The notes below the pieces were generated by a model that saw only the letters and a program-made list of their open reading frames with translations, was not told the origin of the DNA and searched no databases. The translations under genes were made by a program, and so were the position numbers. A DNA stretch of 64,000 nucleotides from Tyto alba (Eukaryota; Chordata; Aves; Strigiformes; Tytonidae), in assembly GCF_018691265.1 (NCBI RefSeq), contig NW_024881278.1, forward strand, positions 1,364,001 through 1,428,000. Reading direction: 5' to 3'. Positions within the stretch are counted from its first letter, which is position 1, and each line of letters begins with the position of its first letter. Positions 37,824 through 50,948 of the stretch are shown in pieces.

Positions 37824-39370
37824 GTCATGAAACTTAACCTGAGGATTTGATTGGGCTGTAATTATCCTCTTGAAACTCAATTTCGCCGGCATCCCACCTC
37901 AAAGATGAGCAAAACACAACATGATTCTGTGATTGAAACCTGTCTGCCATTAATCCACATAACAGCCTTATACTTCATATGGACTTGCTCATCTTGTCAA
38001 GCAAAGAAAAATCTCATAATCAGTTTTAGCACCCCGGAGCCCTTCCAATTCTCAAAGTAATATTCCAAACAGCTCAAGTAGAGCACAGTAACGCACAACT
38101 CAGCAGCCAACCTATTGTAATGCTATGAAAGAGCAGAACTTCGGATGATAGAGGCCATAAATTTATAAAATCCTTTTAAGGCCATCCATACCGCAATATG
38201 AAACTCAAATGAGTACTTCTCCCACCTGTTTCTTATGGTTTCTTTTTTCCTGAAAGAACTGGGAAGCAACAAAAGGACAGACAGTTACGTAGCACTGTAA
38301 ATCTCTGTTAAAAAAAAAAATGTATCATGTACTCCTTTAGTCTATGCAGCATGCTAGAGAATGGGCTATAAACAAATATAAACAGTTCTCAGATCCTACG
38401 CTCCCTGTGCGCATACACATGCATGAGCACAAAGGTGTCCTTGGAGCAGAGATACACCCGATTTTCTACTAACCAATCCCTACAACAGCATCAAAAGAAG
38501 AAATCCATAACCTATAATTATGTTATGCAGGCAATATATTTCCATTGTTTTGGGGAAAATCTTCTGGGTAATATATGCTAATTTATAGTAATCTAAAATA
38601 GGCATTATTAAACATAAGCATTCCTAATACTCAATTCAGAATTATCAATATCATTTTTATTACAGTCTGCAAATTAAATTGGAATCAAATACATACAATG
38701 AACAACTTGTCCACAGGTTTGGGAGAACTGTCATCTAACAAAACTTCAAACTGCCCGCTTTCTAATGCTTCTGATACTTCTTAAATTAGCCTGCACTGCA
38801 TTTTTGTAATTGAGCTTCAAAGGCATTACTACAGCAGAAGTGGTAAAGGCACCTGTTAGTTGAAATGTATGGGGCAGAGAAAAAGCTTGGGTTTAGATTG
38901 CTAAAGAACTGTCAACTTTGCATATAAATACAATCATATCACAATTAGGGTGCTGGGACAGGGCACTGCTTACTCCTGATGATGTTTGTGAATCATTAAT
39001 CAATAAATTCTATCTTAGAGGAGGAGATGGAGTACAAGAGAGAAAGAAATGAAACTCAGAGGGATGGAAGAGGCAGCACTGTTTTAATGCATTATCTTCC
39101 ACATCTGGAATCCAGCAGTGGGAGCCTGAGAAAGGGATTAAGAATTCACAATTCCAGATCAATATTTCAGGATAACAATGAGCTATATCATCTGGCTAAA
39201 GCATCCCTCATTTAGGTAAATCTTAAACATCTGTTGCTAGCATTAATTTCTGCACATATCTTGTAAAGTGCCTTCAAACTTTCATCTAAAAGGAAGTTGA
39301 GCACCAAATACTCTAGATATTTTTCTAGAAAATAAGCTAGCAGCTCTCAGGCAGAGGGAGATAACAGCTT

Positions 39371-39417
39371 GGGGGTTGGGGTTTTTGTTTTGTTTTCTTT
39401 TTTTTTTTTTTTTTTTT
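39371..39417 (+). repeat. G/T-rich then poly(T) tract
   Basis: GGGGGTTGGGG is followed by T-rich DNA ending in 20 T at 39398-39417. It has the same strand asymmetry as the tract at 19.9 kb, on a smaller scale. Confidence 0.8.
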
Positions 39418-42014
39418 AAATGCCATTAAGTAGTGCCAAACTCTGGCCCAAATGATGAATACTCTGGCCTTCATGTCACACTTGGGTTTCTCTGTAGCTC
39501 AACCCTGCCAGCTCTTTACATGCTGAGTCTGCTGCAGAGACGAATGGATTTGCCAAGTCCGTTTCTCTCGGCAGTAGGTTGTGTGAGCTTTACACATGAA
39601 AGGGTTGCTGAAGGGAACTCGCTGGAGTGGTAGTCGATGTCCTTCCCAAGGCCTTTTCATGTGTAGAGCCACTTCTGTTGCATGTTGGAGTCCAGTAACA
39701 GATGAAGTTGCACATCAGAGTGTAAATATGCAAGCTGCAGAATGGCTTGAAAATAGTGTAAATGGAGATTCACTGCTCAATGTTATAAAATTACAAAACT
39801 TCTGCAATCAAGGAAGCAAGTTCAAAAGAGACAGCAGGAAAGGAAAAAAGGGGCAAAGGAGAGACAATAAAAAGTCAACAAAAGAGAGAGAAAGGAGAAC
39901 AAAAATTTAAAATTCTGTTTCTTGAGGACATCCAGTTAATAAGATGTAAAAACATTTCCAAAGATTAAGTTCCCCACTTGCCAATCATCCTCGTCTCCTA
40001 GAAATCTGTGTTTCATTCCTATTAAGATAGAGTAAATCTGACTCAAAGACTTGCACAAAGTCTGAAAAAGAAGGTGAAGGACACTCAGTGGGGAAACAAA
40101 AGGTGAAAATTCCTGTGGTCCTCGTAGGGGAGCCACTGCATTTTCCTGTTGAGTAACACTGAAAGCATAGGTTATCTTTATACAAATAATTCAGCATGTG
40201 GTTAGTGCTTAATTTAGGTGCCATTTCAATGCCATTTGGTAAATAATCACACTTTTGTTAGCATTGCCAAACTCTAGATTAAACCCTGAATCAAGGTTCT
40301 TGCCAAAGAATGAATTTGAATCACATGCTCCAAAACAATTCCCACCACTAGCTTTTCTTTAGTAAAATCAAATATGAGGACTCAGTTCAAATACCTGGAA
40401 GGCAATGTTTCAACTTACTTTTATAGTTCAAATTAAAAGCATGTTTCTGCCTTTAAACACAACGCTAAATTTAAGTTTACCACAATAAAACAAGAATGAC
40501 ACTAATATTACATAGCCATGGTATCTCTCCAAACAATTACTGATACATGTTAAATTAATTGCCTGAACTTTTAAAATGAAAGGTCTTTTGCAGTATTTCA
40601 CAGCTGAGCTACTAAATGAATCTTACCAAGTCTTGCAGGGATGTCACTTAGTGACAACATAATTGTATTTTAAAATGTGCGTGCAAAAGACTCCCTAGTC
40701 CAGTTTATATTGAGGCTTTACCTACATAATAGTATCAACAAGTACGGCAAACCTGTTCTGACTAGAGACAAGACCTCATTAGGTTACCTTGCATTGTAAC
40801 AACTTCGTAACAGTTCCTAATGAAGCACTCGCCATCCAGCAAAGTAAGGCGATTAAGTAAACAGTGCTGCAGCAGAACACCACGTGGTAAAATGCCATGG
40901 GGAAGGGTTTAATTGCAGAAGCTTGCATTAAATGCTGAGCTCCACATGAGCTGATCTGAATCCAAAGTGATAGGAGAAGAAATAGAGCACTCTTAAGTAA
41001 TTCCGGACTGTACATCTAATCACTTGTGGACGGAAGCTAATGAACTCCAAAATACACACCGAAAAGCAGGAAACATGACGGTGGGCCTATGTACATGTGC
41101 TTGTAATTTTTTTAACCCATATAAAATTCACGTCCCAAGGTTGCATATAGAGTGCATACGTTAGGTCGTCTACGTGTATTTTCACAGCTGTTACCAGTCA
41201 AGTCTCCCGTTTGCATAAGCAAATGTCGAAAGCCTGATCTGATGAAAACCTTCACCAAACAAATACTGGGTGAGCCCTGCTCATCAGGCACCACGTTTTG
41301 ATGTAGGAAGTTCATGTCACCTTCAGGTGCCTACTGGCTCAGTGGAAGTGAAACTTCTTGCTTCTTGGCAGAGCACAGACAAGTTGTTGCCTTCCCATCC
41401 TGTTCTCCACCCACTGTAGGTCAATGTAGGCATACCGAAGCTTCGTTGTGACATTTTCATAAGAGCCTAATTAAGTTGGTCCCATCTTCCAAAGTGATAC
41501 ATATGCCAGCATATCACTGGAAGCCAACAGGACCTCGGATCCTATGAGCTCCAGTCACTTCGTACTTTGAAAGTTTTGAACATTTTTCCTCTCAGAAAAG
41601 AAGAATCTTCTCATTTTCAAAACATGTGACGACTTGAAATCTTCAGGGTTCACTGAGCTCCCCAACAACCTGCCTCTTAGCACAGCAAAACATCGGAGCA
41701 TCTGCAATTTTATGAAACTTTGTAGAACACGGTTCACAAATGACGGCTTAGCTGCTGTAGGTGCTGCACACCAGCAGCCAAGCTCTGATGCTGTTTTCCC
41801 TGAAAAGTAGAGCCAGACTTCCAGACAGGCTTGGCCCCTGATGCATGCAAATCCTGGATGGTAGTAAAGGAAACTGCTCTTTGTTAAATTAAATAACGCA
41901 GCTTAAGAAGGATGTTTTAAAAATAAACAAAAGACTGAAGACCCGAAGAGGCGCTGTGGCTTTGGAGGCTGGGTTCTCCTCCTAACTTTGCATAAGGACA
42001 AGCCAGAAAACCTG

Positions 42015-42310
42015 CCTCACCCCCTGCGCGGCTGGACAGTCCACCTCCGCATCCCCAGCTGAGGTGAGCCGAAGGGTTTCCAAGCACTGGCCTCAGTAAG
42101 CAAATGAAAAGGATCTGTGGAAGAGTCCTCGCGAGACGTGTGGGCTGACCTCCTACCAGACCACCCCGGCGGGGCCCGGTGAGATCGGCCTGGGCTGCCC
42201 GGGCTCCTCTGCCCGCTCTTCCAGTCCAGACAGCGAGTGCCACGGACATCGCAGAGTTATCGCGGGGAAGCGGGGTCCGGGTTGCCTGGGCTCTGTTTAT
42301 TTTTAAGCGT
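42015..42310. promoter_or_regulatory. Second, smaller CpG island
   Basis: About 22 CpGs lie in roughly 300 bases of GC-rich DNA, against a CpG-poor background. The patch contains donor-like sequences on the plus strand (CCCG|GTGAGA with GT at 42179-42180, and GAG|GTGAGC near 42064) and on the minus strand (GGG|GTGAGG near 42016). It could therefore hold a first exon in either direction. A 148-codon minus-strand frame spans it, but its composition (R, G, A, P rich) is what GC-rich DNA gives by chance. This may be an alternative or lncRNA promoter. The gene is unknown. Confidence 0.5.
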
Positions 42311-42951
42311 AGCCTGGGAGAATAAACCATGCTGTAAGCTAAACAATTAGCTTTCCAAGACAAATGGTATGGGTCGGACAGATATTACAGTGTAGCTTCT
42401 GATCTGCCAATGAAGTGGGCTACAGCTGCAAGTCATTACACTGAAGTGAAAATAAATTAACTGAATACATAAACTGCCTGATCCTTCTGTAAAACTGAGC
42501 AGAGGATTTGTGGGATCTGTAATCCTGGTATTCAGGTCTTTCCATACGCCCGGCAGAGACATCTGAATCTGTTTCTGGCATGTCACACAGCTATTTCCAG
42601 CTGAGTCCCCCAATACTGGAGATTTTTAAAAAGGTCTTTGCAACAATATTCAGCTAACACTACACATTAACTGTGACAGAGTTTTAAGCAAATGCATATT
42701 GCCATTCCCCTTGGAGGGGAATATTTACAATGCAGCATAGATTGTGTTATATACTATGTGGAGATTGTGACATTACTGTTTTCTGAAATTGTCACTTTTT
42801 CATTTCAATTTGCGTTTGTCTCTATAAATGGAAACTATCTATCTTATAGGAAGAGAAAAGAAAACCCACAACATATATTAGGGCCACCGCTACTTTGATG
42901 TTTAAAATACACATATCTCCATATAGAATGCAATGTGAATGTACATGGTGT

Positions 42952-42966
42952 TTGTGTGTGTGTGTA
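42952..42966 (+). repeat. Short TG dinucleotide microsatellite
   Basis: A run of about seven TG units, followed by TATACA. Ordinary microsatellite. Confidence 0.8.
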
Positions 42967-43639
42967 TACAGATAAACCCAAGTATGGAGTTGCACATTTA
43001 AAAAGTCACCCAAAAAACACTCTTGTTCTAGAAACTAGAATGGATTTTTGCAAATATTTCACTAAATCTAACCACTCAGTCTACAAATACATATAAATGA
43101 ACAAAAAGCCAACATCACTAAACTCCAAATGGTAAAAGGTGCTTGAGGAACCTACAGCTGGTGGCTCAAACTCTGGAACTCAGAGCAGGTCTTGAGTTCA
43201 TCCTGCAAAGGGGGCAGCAAGGACTGCGAGAGACTCCCCATAATATGATATCCTTAAAGTTGGATGAAGTTCTAAAGTAGGTATTGTTAGCCACAGGTAT
43301 TGTCACTGAAGCAGAGAATAGTATAAAATAAATAGTATTCTTGAAGAGAACTACCTCATCAAAATGGTTACCTATCTAAGTCTTGCTACTAAGTGGAGTT
43401 CTGTTATACAGAATTAGCCTAAAATCTGGGAAAAAAATCTGATTAAACACACAACACTTAAGCCGTGTTAAGCATATCTGTACTTCTATTGAAATTCTCC
43501 CTTAATAGTCAAAAATGCTTTTTCCTGGACCTTTTAGAGGAAGCAAAACCGTTCATACAATAAAAATTATTTTACAACTAAAACCTATTTCCTTGAAATG
43601 ACTATTTTATAAAGTACAATATTAACTCCTATAAAATTA

Positions 43640-43790
43640 TAATCTAGCCTGTTATTATTTATGAATATGCTATTCATTAATACACAGGATATGCAATTTA
43701 CATTGTTAAATACTTATTTGACAGTTGCAATGCAAAAATTAGCATTAGGCTCAGTTTAATATTTTTCTTCTTGATTTAAAAAAATGTGTA
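43640..43790. promoter_or_regulatory. Candidate conserved enhancer with octamer-like sites
   Basis: A compact AT-rich patch contains several POU/octamer-like words (ATGAATATGCTAATT-type, ATATGCAATTT, AATGCAAAAATTAG) and ATTA homeodomain cores within about 150 bases. Dense motif packing of this kind is typical of vertebrate conserved non-coding enhancers. Conservation itself cannot be seen from one genome, so this is inference. Confidence 0.25.
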
Positions 43791-45631
43791 TTTTTAATAC
43801 CAAAAACTACATTTGTAGGCGATGATCTCTAGATTTTTCTTACACTGTTAGCTTTCAGTAATATGCTCTAATTCCAAAAGCAGTAGATAAAAATGTGCCT
43901 GAGAATCTGCAAGCAGACTGAAGTTTTCTTTGAATAAATAAGAAATAATTAAATTATCATAAAGATGTGACAGTTTTGAAAGTATCTTTGTCAAGTTATT
44001 TTGAAAAGTGTCACTTCCAGCTCACCATCAAGAGAGGGAGCTTATAGTTAAGCACCAACAAGGGAGAATGAGGGAATGCAAACTATTAAAATATTTCATA
44101 GGAGAAATAGACCTCCTGCAGCTTTGCTAAAAATCCATGCATCAGAGAAACTAGTCTTAGTCCATAATCTAACATCAATATTGTTTTGGCAAGTAATTAT
44201 TAATCCATTCAGAAATAATAGAGCTGAGTTAAAATCTAGCTGCCACTTCACATGTTGAAGAAAGAGCCTGACACTTCTAAAAGACAGAGGTACCTAAACT
44301 ATTGGCATGTGTTTTGACTGAGGTATAAATTAGCCAGTGTCTTAATGAGTTTTCAGTGAGTATATAAAAGAACTCCATTAAGCCAGTTGCCTTTGTTTCT
44401 CCATCAAACTTCCAGTTTTAGTCATTTTGTTTCACAAAATAACAATTTTCTCATCTAAAATAGAATATTAGACAAGTATATTTTAGGAATTCAGATTTCT
44501 ATCATGCCATAGGAAAATTTGTTCTTTGTTTAAAAGGTTACCAAATTAAAATAAAAATAAAAATCACAGTTTATATTTTTTATTTCCACTACCAGGCAGG
44601 TATGTGGATGGAAAGATCAACACAAAACTGTATTTTCTCGCTCTTCTCAGTTAATGTTGTGCTCTTGACAGGGTTATGCAGATGATCAGTTCTGAAACTT
44701 GCAATAAATTATTCTGTATGTACTTTGTATGAAGGCAGCATGAAAGACAGATACACACAAAATAGGCATATCTGTAGTTATCTTCCTGGGTCCGTTTTCA
44801 TCATTGGGAAAAAGTAAATAATTTTTTGACCAAACCAAATCCTTTGTTTTCTTCTTCTATTTGTTACTTATTGTAACTCATAGAATACTGCTTTCTCTCC
44901 CTTTTCTGTGATTTTGCTGGTACACTCCAACAGGATATTTTGCTATGAGAAAGGATCCATTTGCTTTTTTCCACCTAATGCCTCAGCCTACCTCACCCAA
45001 ACCATTTTCTATACTTTTGCCAACGAGGCTTTTCCACTCTTCTGAAATCCCTCCCTTCAGACTGGACTACAATGTGTAGTCACAAGAGTTCTTTGATCAA
45101 CACCAGCCATAAGAGTTATTTGATCTGTCATGGATGTTGAGGTAAATACGTTTCCTTCACTTTGTTCTGGAAAATTTAGGTGTCGGAGGCAACAGCAGGA
45201 TGGTGGATTCCACGTATCCTGTAGCCTCCTGTAAGACATAACCAGAGCCCTAAGCAAAATCCCTATGCGGTATACAGACACTCCAGTTTCATCTACAGGT
45301 TCACAACTGAAGCACCCTAGTAAGAAAAGTTATTCCTTACAGTTGCCTTTGGACATTTCAGAGGAATGAAAGGTTTAATTTTCATTTATTTATCTTTCAT
45401 ATGGGGGGGGAACCCCTCAACTGTCTTCATTGCGAACTATTTTATTACTTAATTGAATGCATTTCGTCATTCTCCATACTTTCTCAGAAAAAAAATCCAA
45501 GTAAAACAAAAAAATCCACCGAAACCAAATCAAAACCCCCAGTCCTACTGAGAAGCTTCACATCTGCAAGCACAATCCAGTCTCTCTCAGATCTGTTAAC
45601 TTTGGCAAGGAAGCATAATGAATTCCAAAGG

Positions 45632-45653
45632 AAAAAAAAAAAAAAAAAAAAAA
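45632..45653 (+). repeat. Poly(A) tract, 22 A
   Basis: A simple homopolymer. A shorter A run follows at about 45731-45744. No retroposon was recognised. Confidence 0.85.
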
Positions 45654-48600
45654 GTCATTACAACTCTAGAAACGATCAAGTCCTGTACAAAAGACTAACA
45701 AGATTTTTTAAATCTTTTGGGGCCTACCTAAAAAAAAAAAAAAATCATTTGAGATTATTAATAATAGGGGATTATTTTCCCCTTACCAGGAGGATTCAGA
45801 TAGTCAAACACAGGAAGAGCTCTGATTGCTAAAGCCTAAGTAAAATTGTAAATAAAACGCAGTGTGAAAGCACTACTACTTCCCAGTACAGCAGAACTAC
45901 AGGCAGAAATCATGAATATAGACATGAAGATTAACACACTGGAAAAAAAAACATGTTCAAACACTCTTTGGCTAAAATGGATCTTGTTCTTTTCTAGAGG
46001 TGATACTGATGCCACAAGTCTGTCTGCATAGTGAAGGACTTGCATGTCAGACCAAAATAAAAAAAAATATTCTGTGAAACTGGTGCACGTTTCTGCTTGA
46101 AAACTCATGATCTGCACTGAAAACAGCACTTGTGCATTCAGATGTTTTCCAGCCTACTTCTATATTTTTAAAACTAGTTTTTGGTTACTCCTTTGAACAA
46201 TGTACAAGAACAGTGTGTGTATCTACATATATGTACCAGAAATGGCAAAGTATTAAAAAAAAAAAAAAATCCTCAGTTTTTAGTAAGCTTGCAGTAACTA
46301 CAGTAAATAAAATCTTATTACTTGTGAAATATAAGGTCAACAGCTCTGGTCTTAAACAGTTGCTCTCTGTTTTCAGGCTAGTTTAGCAAAACTGAACATG
46401 TCAGTTCCTAAAATATAAATGGCCACCAAGAGACTATGTCCACAAAAAATATGTAGAGTTTCACATATGGCAGATTTTGTTTTTAAACATTCCTTCTAAT
46501 GGCAATAAAAAGAAATGAAATAACCCAGTGAAGTGTAACTACCTGGCTGCAGGCTCTGGTTGCTGCCCCAGGCAGGGGGAGAGCAGCACACTTTGGATAC
46601 CACCAACTGCAGGGTGGTGGGTCATTAATCTTTGCTGTCAAAGCCAGAGTTCTGCTCGGTTGGCTCCCGCCGTATACAACTTGTTGGATATGTTTTAAAC
46701 CAAACCAGCTGAGTTCACCTTGATTATGTTTCAGAACTTCGGAATGCACTGATTAATTTATCATCTATAATACAGGAACAATTAGAGAAGCAACCTTCCC
46801 ATAGATAAGCATCCTGACCCTTTTATGCACACACACCTTTTATGTTCAAAAGTCAGGTTGCCGAAACACGTTCCATCACTGCTGGTAGCAGTTACTGTAA
46901 TGCTTTTCCTTGCTTCTTCACCCAGCCTAATCTCTGAGGCCTACTATTTCATTCTTCTTGCATACAACATTTGCTAAACAGTTTTCCAACACCTCTTGAT
47001 ACTGCGGGGGTTTTTTTGAAAATGAATGCTAATTTATACAATTATTACTACTCAGAAGTCAATTCCTCAATAACAAGATGCTTCCTTGCAGCCAGAACGG
47101 TTTATTCATCTGACCCAAAATTCACTGGAGGTCCCAGCTTTCACTAACTGACCCTCAGTAGACAGAAAAACAATTTGGAATGAATTTCCTACCATGGACG
47201 GGACACGCTGATACACTGCCAAGACTTGTGTCTACAGCAGTCATGTTCAAAATGCAGAGCCGTGAGGCAAAGGTTTTGACTCATACTGTTGGAGAGGGAA
47301 GTGTTTGCAAGGGACCCGTCCCTAGATGAGACCCAAAGCCTAGATTAATTCTTATAATGCACACAGGAGCTCTGTTTTGATCCTGGCTCCCTAAAATAAA
47401 CAAGGCTGAGGCAATTTCCTCCCATCTACCTGCCTCTCCATCCTTTTCTATGGAAATTGTCTTCTAACACATTTGGAAGCCATTAGGCTGCTTCAACCAG
47501 ACCTGGAAGAGGGGTGGAAAATGGTAGGCAAATAATTTCCCTTCAGTTTGGGAAATCAGCAGATGGGCAGAGGGGAGGCCCCTGAGGTCACCCCCACACA
47601 AAAGCACGATGATGCCGGTCCTGCCGGGCAGATCCCACGGACACCAGACAGCCGCTCGGATGGCTCCTGGCTTCCACCCAGTTGCAGAATGCCAAAGGGG
47701 TTCAGGAACCAACAACAGAAATTTTGAGAAAATGCAGGGATTTTTTTTTCCTGCTATCCACAGGACTCAGTATTTTTCAAAAGCTGTCATGATTAAGGAT
47801 GCTTTCTGAAGTTTGGGGTTATGGATCATGCTGAGCCCAGGCAACTGCTTATCTACCCATGCCCACCATTCACCACAGCCGTTCAGAAGGGAGCTGTATG
47901 CCCTCCTTTAGGTGACATGCCAATCCATTTCCAGTTATTTCATTAGCTCACTTTGTATGTCTTCCCCTATAAATTATACACAAAACAAAGCAGGTTGGTA
48001 GAAGAAAAATGACCTTGTTTCTCACAACACATCCTACCTACAATATCTGGACAAGGGGCTTTTTTGATAGCTAGTTTAACAAAGTGAGGAATGGTGAATA
48101 ATTAAAAATGTAAAAACATTTTCCGTAAAAATCTTTCTAACGATGGTCTGTTAGTGTTTTGTTGCCTTTATTTTAAATTGGAAAAAAAAAAAAATCTGCT
48201 TTAGCATCTATGGCTTGGGGTTGGATTCCAAGTTTTATAGTTAAATAACTCTCTGTTCCATTGCACATGTGTGCATTTGTGAAAAAGAGCATTTGTGTAT
48301 CTGAAGAGATATTAATAACAGATAACAGATTAACTTTCACACTAAAAGGCAAAAGACATTAAATATTTGAAAACATGTTGAGTCATGAATAAAATTATTA
48401 AAAGGGCATTTTGAAAGTATTCTAATATATTCTTTACAACATTAAAGCATGAATTTTGGCTGTAAAAAAAAACCAACATCCAAGTCTACATATTGTACAC
48501 ATTTGTCAATGGAAATTTCAGCCTTTGCCAGTGGGCACAGAATCAGTTTAGTTTTGCAGTTGAGAACACAAAGTTCTTTAATAGGCTTCTAGCTGTATTT

Positions 48601-50639
48601 GAATGATATGGATGCAATCCTTATAATAAACAGCAAATCTGTGTAATCACATAATCAAATATATTGTTAGCTATTATCTCCAGACAGAAGATGCTGAAGA
48701 ACCATTCTCACTTTTTCCAGTTTTATCACATTATGTTGTGGTGCAAGCTTCTTATGACAAAAAAAAAAAAAAAAGGTACAATCTCAGCATAATACTTAAG
48801 AACTCAGAAATTTTTTGAAAGGAAATCTCAACTCTGTGCATGTTGCATGTAGCACTGTGGGGGTGCTTTTAAACATGGTATGAAGAGACATTAGAAACAG
48901 GGAAAAACATGATTTACTTGGCGGTCTCACAGTCCCTTGTAAAAGCCATTTTTAAAAAAACAACCAAACAAAAAAACTTTAAAAATTCAGAGTAAATTTT
49001 GGGTAAAACAAAAACAGAACAAACCTACCCAGAGCATTCATACTTCAGCAAACCAACGTACCACACTCCACGGGCTTCCCAGCAACTTCACTGCCATTCG
49101 TTTGGTTTGTATAATTACTGTTATTTTAGTAAACACTTCACATTCCAACTACTTAATACATTATTCATTGCAAATGGCTCCATTCTGCTCTCATTAAGTC
49201 AGCATCGATACTCAGCAACTATTTGGGATTGAGATTATACTTGATATTTTTGTAATATTTGATGTATATAAATTTCTCTATCAGTCCTTCTCTCTACAAT
49301 ATTTTTTTATACAGAACAAAGCATGCGCCAGTTTGGGGGCATTTCCTACATTCATTTGCACAACAATTCTCAGAATGTAGATGACCACAACAAGCGAGAT
49401 TTGTAGTCCCAGATCCTAGTGATTCCCAAATTAGGATTGGATTTCAAGCACGGTGAAATAAAAAATAACTTGGATTTAGAAAATGACAGAAGTTTCATCT
49501 TTCTACTAGAGTTAAGATACATTTTCTTCCCCTTGATCTGAATTGTTTCAAAATTATCGTACCTGTATGCTCCAGGGAAACCAAAGCATTACATCTTTCT
49601 TTGCAAAGCTTATAGGGCATTTTGGGGATCAATACTTCAATGCATTAGACTGCTCTCCAGTGCCAGCTTTTATCCTTCAACATGCTTCCTTTCAATATTC
49701 TTCCCTTATTTTTCCCTTCACCATTGTCTTTTTTTTTTTTTAGCCAAACTGACATTCTTGGTCAGTGCTTGCCTCCACTCTGCCTTGCCTTCAGTCTTGA
49801 TTTTCTGCCCCGATTGCACACATCTCAGGATTGGGTAGTTTTGAAGAGAAATTCTCTTTCCGTGGTTCTGTGAATGCAAATGTCGGATTATTTTAATTCT
49901 TCCATTTTCTGTCTGCCACCTCCAGCTGTCCACACTGAATTGCAGTAGTGAACACAATTTGATCTTAGCATTTTTTTTCTCATTTTCCACTTAAAAATGC
50001 AGTTTCCATTTGTCTGGCATATCTGTAGCATTTCTAGCTTTGCGGAAGTGAGAGCATGGGATGAAGAGAGTGGAAGGGTTTGAGCACTCCCAGATGTCTA
50101 CCTAGCCCCAACTGAGAGCAAATATAAACTCCTCACTTGTAAAACCCCTGCCTCCCCAAACAGAAATCAAACTCTGCATCTGTGGGAAAAGATAGAACCT
50201 TGGTATAGAAAGGATAATTTTCAGCAGAACTAGACATTTTGGAAATTTTGCACATGCTAGCAAATGCCTGAAGAGGAATATGGGAACATAGGTGATGGGA
50301 ACATTTTGGGGGTAGAGCAGAGTGATCCTCAAGTGGAGAACTTCACACCTTTCCCAAGCTCTGCTGGGGGCTCCCAGCTCAACAGGGGATCAAGTAATTT
50401 CCTCCAAATCAGACCATAACAATTACCACTTATACATACATTCAAAACATATTTATTCAGCTTCTTAACGTTAGCTTCCAGAATATTAATTTTAAAAATA
50501 TCAAATACCAAACACTGAGCTGTACTTACATATTTCAGTATTCTCTTCTGTCATCCCACTGGAGGTAAAATCAAGCCAATAGAAGTATCCTAGACTGGCA
50601 CTACTGCTTCAGGAAACTGTTTTAATTTTACAGACATTC

Positions 50640-50750
50640 AGGGTTTTTTTGGTGGGATTTTTTTTTGCAGGGTGATGGTGGGGTGGTGTTTGTTTTTTAA
50701 GAAAAAAGAAAAACAAAACAAAACCAAACCAAACCCTGACTTTTTTAATA
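50640..50750. repeat. G/T-rich block switching to A/C-rich block (imperfect inverted structure)
   Basis: About 60 bases of T and G runs (GGGTTTTTTTGGTGGG, GGTGGGGTGGTGTTTG) are followed at the centre by TTTTTTAAGAAAAAA, then by A/C-rich CAAAACAAAACCAAACCAAACC. The two halves are roughly complementary and could fold into a long imperfect hairpin. Confidence 0.7.
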
Positions 50751-50817
50751 GAATCGAAAAAAGTACCTTTTTGTGAAAAAGATATATCATTGGGACAAAC
50801 CGGTTAAACTTGTTGAC

Positions 50818-50868
50818 TTTAGCTGAGTGGTTTTGTCACCTCACCTTTAGTTGAGTGGTTTTTTCCAC
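50818..50868 (+). repeat. Short tandem duplication, period 28 bp
   Basis: TTTAG(C/T)TGAGTGGTTTT followed by a CAC-containing tail occurs twice, 28 bp apart. This is a local slippage-type duplication. Confidence 0.75.
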
Positions 50869-50932
50869 AGCTGATTGTATGTTCTTCTCTCCATTAATAA
50901 CTCCCATAGCTGTGAGCAACAGGAACCGCCCT

Positions 50933-50948
50933 ACACACACACACACAC
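50933..50948 (+). repeat. Short CA dinucleotide microsatellite
   Basis: Eight CA units. Ordinary microsatellite. Confidence 0.8.

Larger units (their letters stand above)
33723..41990. other. AT-rich non-coding DNA
   Basis: No gene was recognised. Homopolymers occur at 37804-37823 (A) and 39398-39417 (T). A GC-richer patch with several CpGs lies at 36190-36320 and resembles neither a known repeat nor an exon I can identify. An AT-rich stretch at 38500-38720, with ATTA-type homeodomain cores, may be a conserved non-coding element. Confidence 0.6.

Noticed and set aside
41917..42363. A 148-codon minus-strand open frame
   Set aside because: It follows the 42 kb CpG island. GC-rich DNA has few stops, and the R/G/A/P-rich peptide has no recognisable domain.
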